Part shown: in pieces, positions 30,868 through 38,290 of the stretch | Layout of the letters: every line of letters begins with the position of its first letter | Numbering within the stretch: position 1 is the first letter of the stretch | From: Candidatus Poseidoniales archaeon | Lineage (GTDB): Archaea; Thermoplasmatota; Poseidoniia; Poseidoniales; Poseidoniaceae | Direction: 5' to 3' | DNA length: 41,920 bases | NCBI GenBank assembly: GCA_028283345.1 | Contig: JAPOGE010000006.1 | Coordinates: 1-41,920 of the forward strand | The notes under the pieces: model-generated | The model's database searches: none | Told to the model about the DNA's origin: nothing | The model's input: the letters and a program-made list of their open reading frames with translations, nothing else | Position numbers and translations under genes: made by a program

Positions 30868-32376
30868 ATGACCGATTTCAGCACTTTTTCTCTTGATGAA
30901 AAACTCCTGCAAGCGATTAGCGAGCAAGGATATGAGACCCCTACCCCTGTGCAACAACAGGCCATCCCCCCACTGCTCAAAGGTAGAGACGTGCTCGGAG
31001 TTGCCCAGACCGGTACCGGGAAAACCGCAGCTTTCGCTCTCCCGATACTACAGATAATGAGCCGTGACCGGGTTCAGGGGCGTCGAGTGATCAGAGCCCT
31101 GGTACTATCACCGACAAGAGAACTAGCGGCGCAGATCGACGAGCGCTTCGCCGCCTATGGTACCCATCTCGACCTGCGGCACAGAGTCATTTTCGGTGGC
31201 GTGAGCCAACATCCCCAAGTCACTGCCCTACGCCGTGGCATCGACATTCTTGTCGCCACCCCGGGTCGATTGCTAGACCTGATCAACCAAGGACATATCG
31301 ACATCTCGAAGGTGGAGTTCTTCGTTCTCGATGAGGCCGACAGAATGTTGGACATGGGTTTTATTCACGATATCAAAAGGGTCTTGAGATTACTACCCGA
31401 GAAGCGCCAGAACCTGCTGTTCAGTGCGACGATGCCAAAATCCATCGCCGACCTGGCCGGCTCATTTCTCAAAGACGCGGTGATGATTGATGTCAGCCCC
31501 GAGGAAATAATGGTCGGCAGAATCGAGCAGAAGATAATGTTCATTCGGAAGGCCGACAAACGCCGACTACTGGTACAACTAATCGAGGAAGAACAGGTTG
31601 AGCGAGCCCTTATCTTCACCCGTACAAAACACGGTGCCAACCGTCTGGTCAAACAATTAGGACAAAGTGGAATCGATGCCGTGGCCATCCACGGCAATAA
31701 GAGCCAAGGGGCACGTACCAAGGCCTTGGCCGGATTCAAAAACGGAAGTATTCCGATTCTTGTGGCGACCGACCTCGCCAGCCGCGGAATCGATGTCGAA
31801 GGAATCACCCACGTATTCAATTATGATTTACCTAACGAGCCCGAGAGTTATGTCCATCGCATCGGGCGTACTGCCCGGGCTGGAAAGAGCGGGGTTGCTT
31901 ACGCCTTCTGTGATGATACTGAAAGCGGTTATCTGGTAGGTATCCAGAAACTTATCGGCCAGAGTATTCCCGTTGATGAAGAGCATCCATACCATTTCTC
32001 ATCGGCAATTCCGAAACCCGGGCAGAAACCGGGGAAAATAAAAGATGGAAAGGGTGGCGGTCAAGGTGCACGAAGAGGACATCATGCAGGTCGCGGCAAA
32101 GGTGGTAATAGCGGACAAGGTGGACCGCGACGGCAGTACCGTGGCGGTGGCCAGCAAGGTGGGCAATACCGAGCCGGCGACCAACAAGGTGGGCAATACC
32201 GTGGCGGTGGCCAGCAAGGTGGGCAATACCGAGGCGGTGACCAGCAAGGTGGGCAATACCGAGGCGGTGACCAGCAAGGTGGGCGGGGTGAGCAAGGTGA
32301 AGGAAGAGGTGATTCGCGACCACATGGCAATTCATCCACCGGAAAGAGTCGACGTCGACGTCACAGACGAAATTGA
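30868..32376 (+). CDS. DEAD-box RNA helicase (RhlE-like) with glycine/glutamine repeat tail
   Basis: A 502-residue ATP-dependent RNA helicase. The Q motif (FSTFSLDEKLLQAISEQGYE), motif I AQTGTGKT (45-52), PTREL, the DEAD box LDEADRM (154-160), SATMP, and in the second domain ARGIDVEG-type (SRGIDVEGITHVFNYDLP) and HRIGRTARAG are all present. The last 110 residues are basic and disordered: GGQGARRGHHAGRGKGGNSG, then five 10-residue units of GGQYRGGxQQ type. Such RGG-like tails bind RNA and can drive condensation. The core resembles bacterial RhlE/CsdA proteins. It is preceded by a 113-nt gap. Role in ribosome assembly or cold adaptation is the usual family guess. Confidence 0.93.
   Translation: MTDFSTFSLDEKLLQAISEQGYETPTPVQQQAIPPLLKGRDVLGVAQTGTGKTAAFALPILQIMSRDRVQGRRVIRALVLSPTRELAAQIDERFAAYGTHLDLRHRVIFGGVSQHPQVTALRRGIDILVATPGRLLDLINQGHIDISKVEFFVLDEADRMLDMGFIHDIKRVLRLLPEKRQNLLFSATMPKSIADLAGSFLKDAVMIDVSPEEIMVGRIEQKIMFIRKADKRRLLVQLIEEEQVERALIFTRTKHGANRLVKQLGQSGIDAVAIHGNKSQGARTKALAGFKNGSIPILVATDLASRGIDVEGITHVFNYDLPNEPESYVHRIGRTARAGKSGVAYAFCDDTESGYLVGIQKLIGQSIPVDEEHPYHFSSAIPKPGQKPGKIKDGKGGGQGARRGHHAGRGKGGNSGQGGPRRQYRGGGQQGGQYRAGDQQGGQYRGGGQQGGQYRGGDQQGGQYRGGDQQGGRGEQGEGRGDSRPHGNSSTGKSRRRRHRRN
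32131..32280 (+). repeat. Five 30-bp tandem repeats inside the helicase gene
   Basis: Five in-frame 30-bp units begin at 32131, 32161, 32191, 32221 and 32251. The last two are nearly identical (GGGCAATACCGAGGCGGTGA plus CCAGCAAGGT). Each encodes a GGQYRGGxQQ-type unit. Copy number is likely to vary between strains, and always by whole units in frame. Confidence 0.85.
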
Positions 32377-32504
32377 AACATTTTTCTCCACCAACCTCAC
32401 CCGGAGAAATCGTTCGACCATGGGAAAAACCACCTTGTATTCCATCGGAGGAGGAACCACCCTAAGTCACAAAGCAAATGACCTGTTGCCAACAACCGAG
32501 ATTC

Positions 32505-33476
32505 ATGGTAATCACCAACGACCTCGTCCACTCGCCAACTGGAAGAATCGATTTCCAATCTCTGAATGCATTTGAGATTCATCACCTCCTCTGCAAGTTG
32601 GACCAGACTCCCGAACAGAGCGTCTTCGGTCATCTGCTCCTGCCCGAACAACCGTCCGGACTGGACGAAGAACCCCAATCTACCGAGCAGAAAGTCCCCT
32701 GTGTCGTTGCCTGCCATGGCAGTCGCGGCTGGAGGGAGCACAATGACGAGCATGTCAAGAATTGGCTTGCGTCCGGTATCGCGGTCTTCAAAATCCACAG
32801 TTTTGAGGCGCGGCTGGTCGATAGCGTGGTCGAGGACCAGATGATGGTCACCCATGCGATGATGCTGGCCGATGCCTTCAGTGCCCTGAAACTGCTGGGG
32901 ACCCATCCGCGGATAGACCCTGCCAGAATCGCCATCGTCGGTTGGAGCCTCGGGGGAATGGTAGCACTGTATGCGGCGTGGTTGCCACTGGCCGAGGCTC
33001 TGGCACCCGGGGGTGAGAGATTTGCCGCCCACCTGCCGTTCTATCCCGCCGCCCATGTGCGCCCCGATGAACAGAGATGGAGCACCAGCCCGATCCAAAT
33101 CCTGCACGGGGAGATCGACGACTATACCCCGGTGGTCCTGGCGACAGGATTGGTCGAGCAACTCAAACCTCTCGGGGTTGACATCGATATCAAAGTCTAT
33201 CCCGGCGCCCACCATTCCTTTGATTCGACCGAGCCGATAACCCTGCTGGAGCATGCTATTCGGCTCGATGAGAGAACCGTGCGAATCGACCTCGATGGCA
33301 ATATGACCGGTGAGATATCCCCCGGCGAGACCATCCCGCTGAACGAGCCGGCCGAGCGCTATGCGGCGATTCAGCGCACCCAACTGATCGGTGCCCACTA
33401 TGGTGGCCAGACCGAAGCGCGCAACCAATCACGCATCGATGCCCTGGATTTCCTCACCCGCACCCTCCTCCAGTGA
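32505..33476 (+). CDS. Dienelactone-hydrolase-like alpha/beta hydrolase
   Basis: About 323 residues from the ATG at 32505. The alpha/beta-hydrolase landmarks are visible: VACHGSRGWREHND near the oxyanion hole, the nucleophile elbow IVGWSLGGMVALY (Ser148), the acid in ILHGEIDDYTPV (Asp205 or Asp206), and the His in YPGAHHSFDS (about 236). The spacing and the GEIDDYTP/GAHHSFD motifs resemble the dienelactone hydrolase (DLH) group rather than lipases. The usual Cys nucleophile of true dienelactone hydrolase is a Ser here. The natural substrate is unknown. The C-terminal 60 residues are an extension with no clear match. The stop codon is the first part of the next RNA-like element. Confidence 0.85.
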   Translation: MVITNDLVHSPTGRIDFQSLNAFEIHHLLCKLDQTPEQSVFGHLLLPEQPSGLDEEPQSTEQKVPCVVACHGSRGWREHNDEHVKNWLASGIAVFKIHSFEARLVDSVVEDQMMVTHAMMLADAFSALKLLGTHPRIDPARIAIVGWSLGGMVALYAAWLPLAEALAPGGERFAAHLPFYPAAHVRPDEQRWSTSPIQILHGEIDDYTPVVLATGLVEQLKPLGVDIDIKVYPGAHHSFDSTEPITLLEHAIRLDERTVRIDLDGNMTGEISPGETIPLNEPAERYAAIQRTQLIGAHYGGQTEARNQSRIDALDFLTRTLLQ

Positions 33477-33568
33477 AATCCAAAGATATTTTCCCAACCG
33501 AAGAAACTTGCCACCCTATTCCTCCTATGCCAAAAACGGCAGGGTAGAGTGTTGCCTACGTGATTTCA
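33474..33568 (+). ncRNA. Candidate structured RNA element, copy 3
   Basis: The core GGCAGGGTAGAGTGTTGCCTACG (here as two pieces, GGCAGGGTAGAGTG at about 33538-33551 and TTGCCTACG at 33552-33560) matches the minus-strand cores of copies 1 and 2. The inner hairpin is TGCC-aaaaac-GGCA. The closing stem is shorter, TGAAATC (33474-33480, overlapping the hydrolase stop) with GATTTCA (33562-33568), and includes unpaired bases next to the core. Orientation is opposite to copies 1 and 2. Confidence 0.5.
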
Positions 33569-33579
33569 GCCGCTTTCTA

Positions 33580-33733
33580 AGTGGACGTTGGGGGAAATCT
33601 GAATGCCTGGAGTTTCACGATTCATATTGAATAATCATGAAACTCCAAACCGCTGCATAATCAGGCACATATTGATGAATCTACGCCGGAAGGTGCGCAG
33701 TTCAAATCCAAAAGTGGAGTGGACGTTGGGGGA
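33580..33733. repeat. 16-bp direct repeat duplicating the tRNA-Ala 3' end (att-like)
   Basis: AGTGGACGTTGGGGGA occurs exactly at 33580-33595 and again at 33718-33733, where it is the 3' end and part of the T-arm of tRNA-Ala plus two flanking bases. Such duplications of tRNA 3' ends are the hallmark of integrase attachment sites. Only 122 bp separate the copies, and no integrase is seen, so this would be a relic or a tiny duplication. Confidence 0.5.
33608..33647. other. Long perfect inverted repeat (hairpin)
   Basis: TGGAGTTTCA (33608-33617) and TGAAACTCCA (33638-33647) pair perfectly over 10 bp, and the 20-nt interior contains a further ATTCA/TGAAT pairing. It lies between the two att-like repeats. 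It could be a hairpin in RNA, a protein site or a recombination substrate; a terminator is not excluded, although no T-run follows. Confidence 0.6.
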
Positions 33734-33792
33734 TTTGAACCCCCGGCTTCCTGGTTGCAAACCAGGTACTCTTCCAACTGAGTTAAACGCCC
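33720..33792 (-). tRNA. tRNA-Ala (anticodon TGC)
   Basis: On the minus strand, the acceptor GGGCGTT pairs with AACGTCC (one G-T pair), with discriminator A. The anticodon stem is CCTGG/CCAGG around TTTGCAA, giving anticodon TGC (complement at 33757-33759). The T-arm GGGGG-TTCAAAT-CCCCC is perfect. There is no encoded CCA and no intron. Its 3' end is repeated at 33580. Confidence 0.96.
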
Positions 33793-33848
33793 TGTATTCT
33801 GTGCGACACAGGTTTAGTTCTTGACCTTGATGCTCGCAAAGAGCCCTT

Positions 33849-34940
33849 TCAAGACCTTGAAGAACGGAGTCTGGGCTCGTAGAAGTCGACCTTGAGTTCC
33901 TTGGCCAGTGAAGAGATGTCGAGCAAAAGTGACTCTCGACTCTCCTTCTCCTCCATTCCCCCTGAGACATCCCAATAGACATTGCAGGAAACCTCGAGGG
34001 AATCCTTGGCGATGGCGCTGACCTTAGCAAAAGACGCATCCTCTTTGGTGGTCTTAGGATGGTTGAAAATTATCTCTTCAACCCCACGGCAGAACTTCTC
34101 CAACACCACCGGATCGGTGGCAAGGTCGAGAGAGAGCAGTGGTTGGTAACGCCTCCACCGGCGCTTGCCGAAATTCTCGATATCCTTGTTGACCAGATTG
34201 CCGTTGGGCAGGGTCAGCACTGTGTCGGTACTGGTGCGCAGTAGGGTGTTGCGCATGCCGATGCCGATGACCTCGCCCTCAGCCCCACCCACCTTTATCC
34301 AATCACCGATGGAGAATGGCCGGTCGAGCAGGAGGGTTATCGCCCCAAAGATATTGGAAATCGTATCCTTGGCGGCGAAGGCAAAAGCCAGGCCACCGAT
34401 ACCCAACCCGGTCAGGATTGCGCCGATATTGAAGCCGAAGACATCGGCGATGAGTACAACTCCGACAATGAAGATGACCACTCTTAGAATGCTCTGCACC
34501 GCGCGTAGAATGGTTTGCTGGCCGGCGTCCAACTCGCCGTCGTCGTCGGCCAAGCGAGCGCCGATTTCGACGATTTCGACCAGCCGCATAGCTCCGAGTA
34601 AGCCACCGACAAGAAAGGTGGCCTGAGCGAAGGCCAAGGTCCAGAATTCAAGCGATTCATTCGCTAGCATCGAAGGTAGGGCGTAGAGTTCACCTAACAG
34701 ATTCCACCAGATGAAACCGGCGGCGGCGGCGCCCAGAGGTATCTGTGAGTTCATCTCAAAACTACTGATGCCGTCTTTTTCGTCACCGAAACTCTTCATT
34801 ATCTTCGGTAGAATCTTGATGACCAACTGTCTTGCAATGAGCCCGATGGTTACGATTACGACTATTGCGACCAGCAATCCGACCTGCAATCCTGCGACCT
34901 CGTTATCCCAACCGGGAATCATCTGGATGAGTGCTTCCAT
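33849..34940 (-). CDS. MscS-family mechanosensitive ion channel
   Basis: About 363 residues from the ATG at 34940; the longer frame from 34979 is less likely. Hydrophobic segments at the N-terminus (VGLLVAIVVIVTIGLIARQL), around LGAAAAGFIWWNLLGELYAL, in LAFAQATFLVGGLLGAMRLV and in VVIFIVGVVLIADVFGF precede the pore-lining Gly/Ala-rich helix (ILTGLGIGGLAFAFAAKDTI). The beta domain follows: FSIGDWIKVGGAEGEVIGIG, then LPNGNLVNKDIENFGKR. This is the MscS signature. It opens under membrane tension to release solutes on osmotic downshock. Four or five helices precede the pore rather than the three of E. coli MscS, so it is a larger variant. Confidence 0.92.
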   Translation of the reverse strand: MEALIQMIPGWDNEVAGLQVGLLVAIVVIVTIGLIARQLVIKILPKIMKSFGDEKDGISSFEMNSQIPLGAAAAGFIWWNLLGELYALPSMLANESLEFWTLAFAQATFLVGGLLGAMRLVEIVEIGARLADDDGELDAGQQTILRAVQSILRVVIFIVGVVLIADVFGFNIGAILTGLGIGGLAFAFAAKDTISNIFGAITLLLDRPFSIGDWIKVGGAEGEVIGIGMRNTLLRTSTDTVLTLPNGNLVNKDIENFGKRRWRRYQPLLSLDLATDPVVLEKFCRGVEEIIFNHPKTTKEDASFAKVSAIAKDSLEVSCNVYWDVSGGMEEKESRESLLLDISSLAKELKVDFYEPRLRSSRS

Positions 34941-35019
34941 GGCCGGGGGGCAGGGCACGTACGAATAAAGCCAACCCAAAGAGATAGCCGAGCCTGCAAG
35001 CGAATCCTAGTGGTCTACA

Positions 35020-36072
35020 CTAGTTCTCTGTTGCCTCACCAATATATTTCATCAGCCCATCGAGAATCCTCAGCAGTCCACGCAGGGTCACTTCGCTGAC
35101 CCCTGCAACCTTGCATACATCGGCCTGGGTTCGGGTATTACCGCGCATCTGCGCGGCCTTGTAAATCATCACTCCGGCAACCCCCGAAGGTTTCTTGCCC
35201 TGCCACTCATCGGCAATCTTCACCCGCTCCCACAGGTAATGAGCCTCACCGACAACACTTGGCTGGAGACCCAATCGACTGCAGAACTTGTCGATGTATT
35301 CGCCTGGATCGGAAATGGTGTGGGCGCCGATGATTCGGGAGACCAAGCGAATATTTCGCTTCATTTCCTTGTGTTCCACCTGGAACGAATCGGCGACCTC
35401 CTCGATACTTCGCGGCAGGGAACGCTCCCTCGCCGCGAGGTAGGCACAGGCACCGGCTATTCCGGCAATGCTCCGTCCGGTGACCACACCGGCCTCGACC
35501 GCCTTACGGTAGAAGACTGCCGCCTCATCGAGAAGGGTTCCCGGCAGGTCGCCGTACGAGCGTAGTAACGACATCGCCTTGGCCAGGTTTCGGTCGCGGC
35601 TCTTGCGGGTCTTGGAACGGTCGTCGATGACCCGTCGTCTATTCCAGTCTCGTCGCGCTCGAGGGCTCATTCCGTGACGAGCGGCGGCACCGCCGGTCAG
35701 GTCACTGCGAGAGATGGTGGTGTTCAGTCCCTTGTCCGACAAGGTAGGAGTGATAGGCGAGCCGACCCGGGAATTGTCCTTACCGCCATGGTTCGACCAT
35801 TCAGCGCCAGGGTCGATGAGATTCTCATCGACGACCAGTCCGCATTCGCCGCAGACGATTTCACCACGTTCCAAATCCTCGTCCCAGGAAATTTCCCCGC
35901 ATTCACCACAGGCCTCGGTCATACCGGCGGTACGACGTTGCTGTGAAGGTCGGTTACCGCCGAATGGGTGTGGGCCGGCACGGGAAGTGATACGGGGGCT
36001 GGTATCAGCACGGGGGCTGGAGTTGCTTTCATGTGCTTTCTGGCTAGTTTTTTCTTTTTGGTGTTCAGACAT
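35020..36072 (-). CDS. tfb: Transcription initiation factor B (TFB)
   Basis: A 350-residue protein of the TFIIB/TFB family, which binds TBP-promoter complexes and recruits RNA polymerase. The zinc ribbon is at about residues 51-82 (CGECG at Cys55/Cys58 and CGECG at Cys74/Cys77). The B-reader/linker region follows, then two cyclin-fold repeats, around RNLAKAMSLLRSYGDLPGTL with GRSIAGIAGACAYLAARERS, and around GLQPSVVGEAHYLWERVKIA with PSGVAGVMIYKAAQMRGN and TQADVCKVAGVSEVTLR. The first 50 residues are an unusual Ser/Arg/Pro-rich extension. The ATG at 36072 agrees with a TATA-like box upstream. This is one of the strongest archaeal markers in the window. Confidence 0.96.
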   Translation of the reverse strand: MSEHQKEKTSQKAHESNSSPRADTSPRITSRAGPHPFGGNRPSQQRRTAGMTEACGECGEISWDEDLERGEIVCGECGLVVDENLIDPGAEWSNHGGKDNSRVGSPITPTLSDKGLNTTISRSDLTGGAAARHGMSPRARRDWNRRRVIDDRSKTRKSRDRNLAKAMSLLRSYGDLPGTLLDEAAVFYRKAVEAGVVTGRSIAGIAGACAYLAARERSLPRSIEEVADSFQVEHKEMKRNIRLVSRIIGAHTISDPGEYIDKFCSRLGLQPSVVGEAHYLWERVKIADEWQGKKPSGVAGVMIYKAAQMRGNTRTQADVCKVAGVSEVTLRGLLRILDGLMKYIGEATEN

Positions 36073-36109
36073 CTTATCAACCTTGGGTTACATAGTTTGT
36101 CGCCATTAG

Positions 36110-36117
36110 TATATTAA
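36110..36117 (-). promoter_or_regulatory. TATA box of the tfb gene
   Basis: On the minus strand, TTAATATA (complement TATATTAA) lies about 40 nt upstream of the tfb start codon. This predicts a start point near 36088 and a short leader. The rest of the 36073-36321 gap holds GCATC/GATGC hairpin arms (about 36132-36157), an AAACC/GGTTT hairpin (about 36227-36239) and an AAAATAAAT stretch (36249-36257) about 70 nt before purA that may be its TATA box. Confidence 0.55.
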
Positions 36118-36321
36118 CTTTACTCATCGTAGCATCGCAATCATCCCTCAGTGATGCGGTTTCATAGTAGCGGGATTTCTTGGCAGACATGGAGTTACCG
36201 TAAACAGCCCCATATAAACCATGAAAAACCATTGGTTTGTGTTTTCGGTAAAATAAATCACTAGGTAGTGATTGAGGGGAATCTATCATAGGGCGAAGGT
36301 TGCGCCCTCAGGTGGAGAAGC

Positions 36322-37626
36322 ATGCCAGCCTCGATAGTACTCGGCGCCCAATGGGGTGATGAAGGGAAAGGGAAACTCGTCGACCGATTAGCCGGTGAGG
36401 TTTCATGGGTGGTCCGATTCCAGGGAGGTAACAATGCTGGCCACACCGTGGTATTGGGTGACCGGGTGATCAAACTGCATCTTCTGCCCAGTGGTATAAC
36501 TCGAAAGGAGTGCAATCTAGTGCTCGGGGATGGCATGGTCATCGACCCCTGGGTCCTGCGACAGGAGTTGGATAACTGGCTTCAGCAGACCGGGGAAGAC
36601 CCTTCACAATCTCGACTTTTCATCAGCGAGAGAGCGCATATCATCCTCCCCTATCACCGCATGCTCGACAGCCTCGATGAGAAAATCGGCACCACCGGGC
36701 GCGGCATCGGCCCTACCTATGCCGACAAGATCAACCGCATCGGCTTGCGATTCGGCGACCTGAGTGAAGTCATCGGTGATGTTGACTGGGCTGAGACTGT
36801 GGCCCAGCGGATGAATTCGGATTTATCCGCGGCTGGTGCTGAGGGGCGTATCGAAGCCGCGCAATTGGCACAGGAGGTGGCGTGGATTCACGACACCTTT
36901 GGTCAGACGGTGGCAAATACCGGGGTGATGCTAGACAATGCCTTGAAATTGGGAGAAAATGTCCTGCTAGAAGGTGCTCAAGGCTGTCTTTTGGATATCG
37001 ACCAGGGAACTTACCCCTTCGTCACCTCTTCGGTGACAAGTCGTGGTAACGCCACCCACGGAGCCGGGATACACCCCGGTCATATCGAGCAGGTCATCGG
37101 GATAGTCAAAGCCTACACCACCAGAGTGGGAGCAGGGCCGATGCCGAGCGAATTATTCGATTCCGACGGCGACCACATGACCGATGTCGGGCATGAGTTC
37201 GGTACCACCACCGGCCGTCGCCGCCGTTGCGGTTGGCTCGACCTCGTGGTCTTACGCCACGCCAACCGGGTCAACGGATTCACCAGCATGGCGATGACCA
37301 AACTCGATGTCCTCGGCGGGATTGACCCGCTGAAAATCTGTGTCGGCTACCGCCTCGACGGGAAGGAAATCCATGAAATGCCCGCCTCATCGGCGGCTTT
37401 GGCGCGCTGTGAACCTATTCTCATCGAGATGCCGGGATTCCCCCCCGAACCCCTTGAAGTCTGGCTCGACCTGGCCAAAAAAGCTGATGAGGAAGGGCTG
37501 GGATACTCGGCTCTACCCTCTGCGGCGCAGGCTTACATCCGTCATGTCGAGAATCTACTCGGGGTGCCGATCACATCTGTCGGCATAGGGCCAGACCGTG
37601 ACGCGACCATCGAACGTGCCGATTGA
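36322..37626 (+). CDS. purA: Adenylosuccinate synthetase
   Basis: A 434-residue enzyme that joins IMP and aspartate with GTP to give adenylosuccinate, the first committed step to AMP. The family blocks are clear: VLGAQWGDEGKGKLVD (residues 7-22, P-loop with the catalytic Asp), FQGGNNAGHTVV, GTTGRGIGPTYADK, LLEGAQGCLLDIDQGTYPFV (split over about 213-235), KAYTTRVGAGPMPSE and TGRRRRCGWLDLV. Length is normal. The start ATG at 36322 follows GGTGGAGAAG. It stands alone on the strand opposite tfb; a small zinc-motif gene follows within the next 30 nt. Confidence 0.97.
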   Translation: MPASIVLGAQWGDEGKGKLVDRLAGEVSWVVRFQGGNNAGHTVVLGDRVIKLHLLPSGITRKECNLVLGDGMVIDPWVLRQELDNWLQQTGEDPSQSRLFISERAHIILPYHRMLDSLDEKIGTTGRGIGPTYADKINRIGLRFGDLSEVIGDVDWAETVAQRMNSDLSAAGAEGRIEAAQLAQEVAWIHDTFGQTVANTGVMLDNALKLGENVLLEGAQGCLLDIDQGTYPFVTSSVTSRGNATHGAGIHPGHIEQVIGIVKAYTTRVGAGPMPSELFDSDGDHMTDVGHEFGTTTGRRRRCGWLDLVVLRHANRVNGFTSMAMTKLDVLGGIDPLKICVGYRLDGKEIHEMPASSAALARCEPILIEMPGFPPEPLEVWLDLAKKADEEGLGYSALPSAAQAYIRHVENLLGVPITSVGIGPDRDATIERAD

Positions 37627-37653
37627 TTGAATAATGGCCACGCCAACCAAGGA

Positions 37654-37947
37654 ATGAGAGGGATAGAATTGGGATTCAAGGAAAAGGCTCGGAAACATCG
37701 TGAGGCGAGCGGTGAGAATACGGATAAGAAAAAGCATCAAGCCAGAGAAGGAACGATGAAGTGCGGCATCAAGGAATGCGATAACTGGTCTGATAAATCG
37801 ACGGGGGGAAGAAGCCTTTCTCTGCAAAATGCCCAGGATGTCTGGGGTGAGGGAAGTTATGTCGAGAGGAAGGGCCGGGTCAAGGTCTGCAAATCCTGTT
37901 ATCGCACATGGAAGAAGGAAACCAAAGACGATATGGAGTATTACTAG
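37654..37947 (+). CDS. Small conserved-looking protein with paired CxxC-type motifs
   Basis: About 97 residues from the ATG at 37654; a TTG at 37669 (GFKEKARKHR) with GAGGG before it, or a TTG at 37627 overlapping the end of purA, are alternatives. The first half is very basic (KEKARKHREASGENTDKKKH). The second half has CGIKECDNWSDKSTGGRSLS and VKVCKSCYRTWKKETKD, so four Cys (CxxxxC and CxxC) could hold a zinc. The GGRSLSLQNAQDVWGEGSY segment between looks structured. The base composition and absence of overlap with other coding frames suggest a real gene. Family is not recognised; a nucleic-acid- or ribosome-binding zinc protein is a guess. A strong hairpin follows the stop. Confidence 0.6.
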   Translation: MRGIELGFKEKARKHREASGENTDKKKHQAREGTMKCGIKECDNWSDKSTGGRSLSLQNAQDVWGEGSYVERKGRVKVCKSCYRTWKKETKDDMEYY

Positions 37948-37955
37948 CGCAGTGA

Positions 37956-37993
37956 GGACGACCGTACGAATATAGTCAAATCGTATGTCGTCC
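37956..37993. other. Strong imperfect hairpin after the CxxC gene
   Basis: GGACGACCGTACGA (37956-37969) pairs with TCGTATGTCGTCC (37981-37993) over 13 pairs with one bulge, around an 11-nt loop. It begins 9 nt after the stop codon. It may be a 3' RNA hairpin or a protein site. No T-run follows. Confidence 0.55.
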
Positions 37994-38190
37994 GAGAGGA
38001 ATCGTGGGTGCGGAACTCAAGGCCGTATTCAATAAAAAGCGGTGGCTTGGAATTACGCGACGAGCGATTCGGTCAAGCAAGTCTGGCGACCGGACAATAC
38101 GTAACAATACGCATGTCTTACGTTGCAATCACCTTTACTTACAGATGATTACATCGGTGCTCGCGACTAAGGTAAATCACATCTTACCAC

Positions 38191-38290
38191 ACTTCGCACT
38201 TCCCTCGCCACTACGTTGCTCAGTCCAGTGCTCACCTTCTGGCCCAGCAAGTCCACGACCGAACAACTTTACCCACTGTATTCGCTTGTA
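38191..38290 (+). repeat. Dispersed repeat family 3, full copy
   Basis: The gap 37948-38496 (549 nt) contains no gene I would call. Besides the hairpin at 37956 it holds this element, matching 23184-23285: a 52-nt core (38191-38242) with GCACT/AGTGC arms, and CTGTATTCGCTTG about 33 nt further. Downstream (about 38320-38460) are GCCGAGTGTCG and GTGGACTTCG-type direct repeats of low quality. The rest is featureless. Confidence 0.6.

Noticed and set aside
32131-32280. A CRISPR-like array of 30-bp repeats
   Set aside because: The repeats are contiguous, without spacers, in frame, and encode the helicase tail.
32397-33428. A 343-residue open frame on the minus strand
   Set aside because: It lies antisense to the hydrolase gene, whose motifs (GWSLGG, GAHHSF) are clear. 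The minus frame is open only as a by-product of GC-rich codon structure and shows no domain.
33603-33824. A 73-residue plus-strand frame
   Set aside because: Most of it is the complement of tRNA-Ala and its flanks; DLNPRLPGCKPGTLPTELN-type sequence is the usual false translation of a tRNA.
34165-34626. A 153-residue plus-strand frame opposite the MscS gene
   Set aside because: It is antisense to conserved MscS codons and shows only Ser/Pro/Met-rich sequence without motif.
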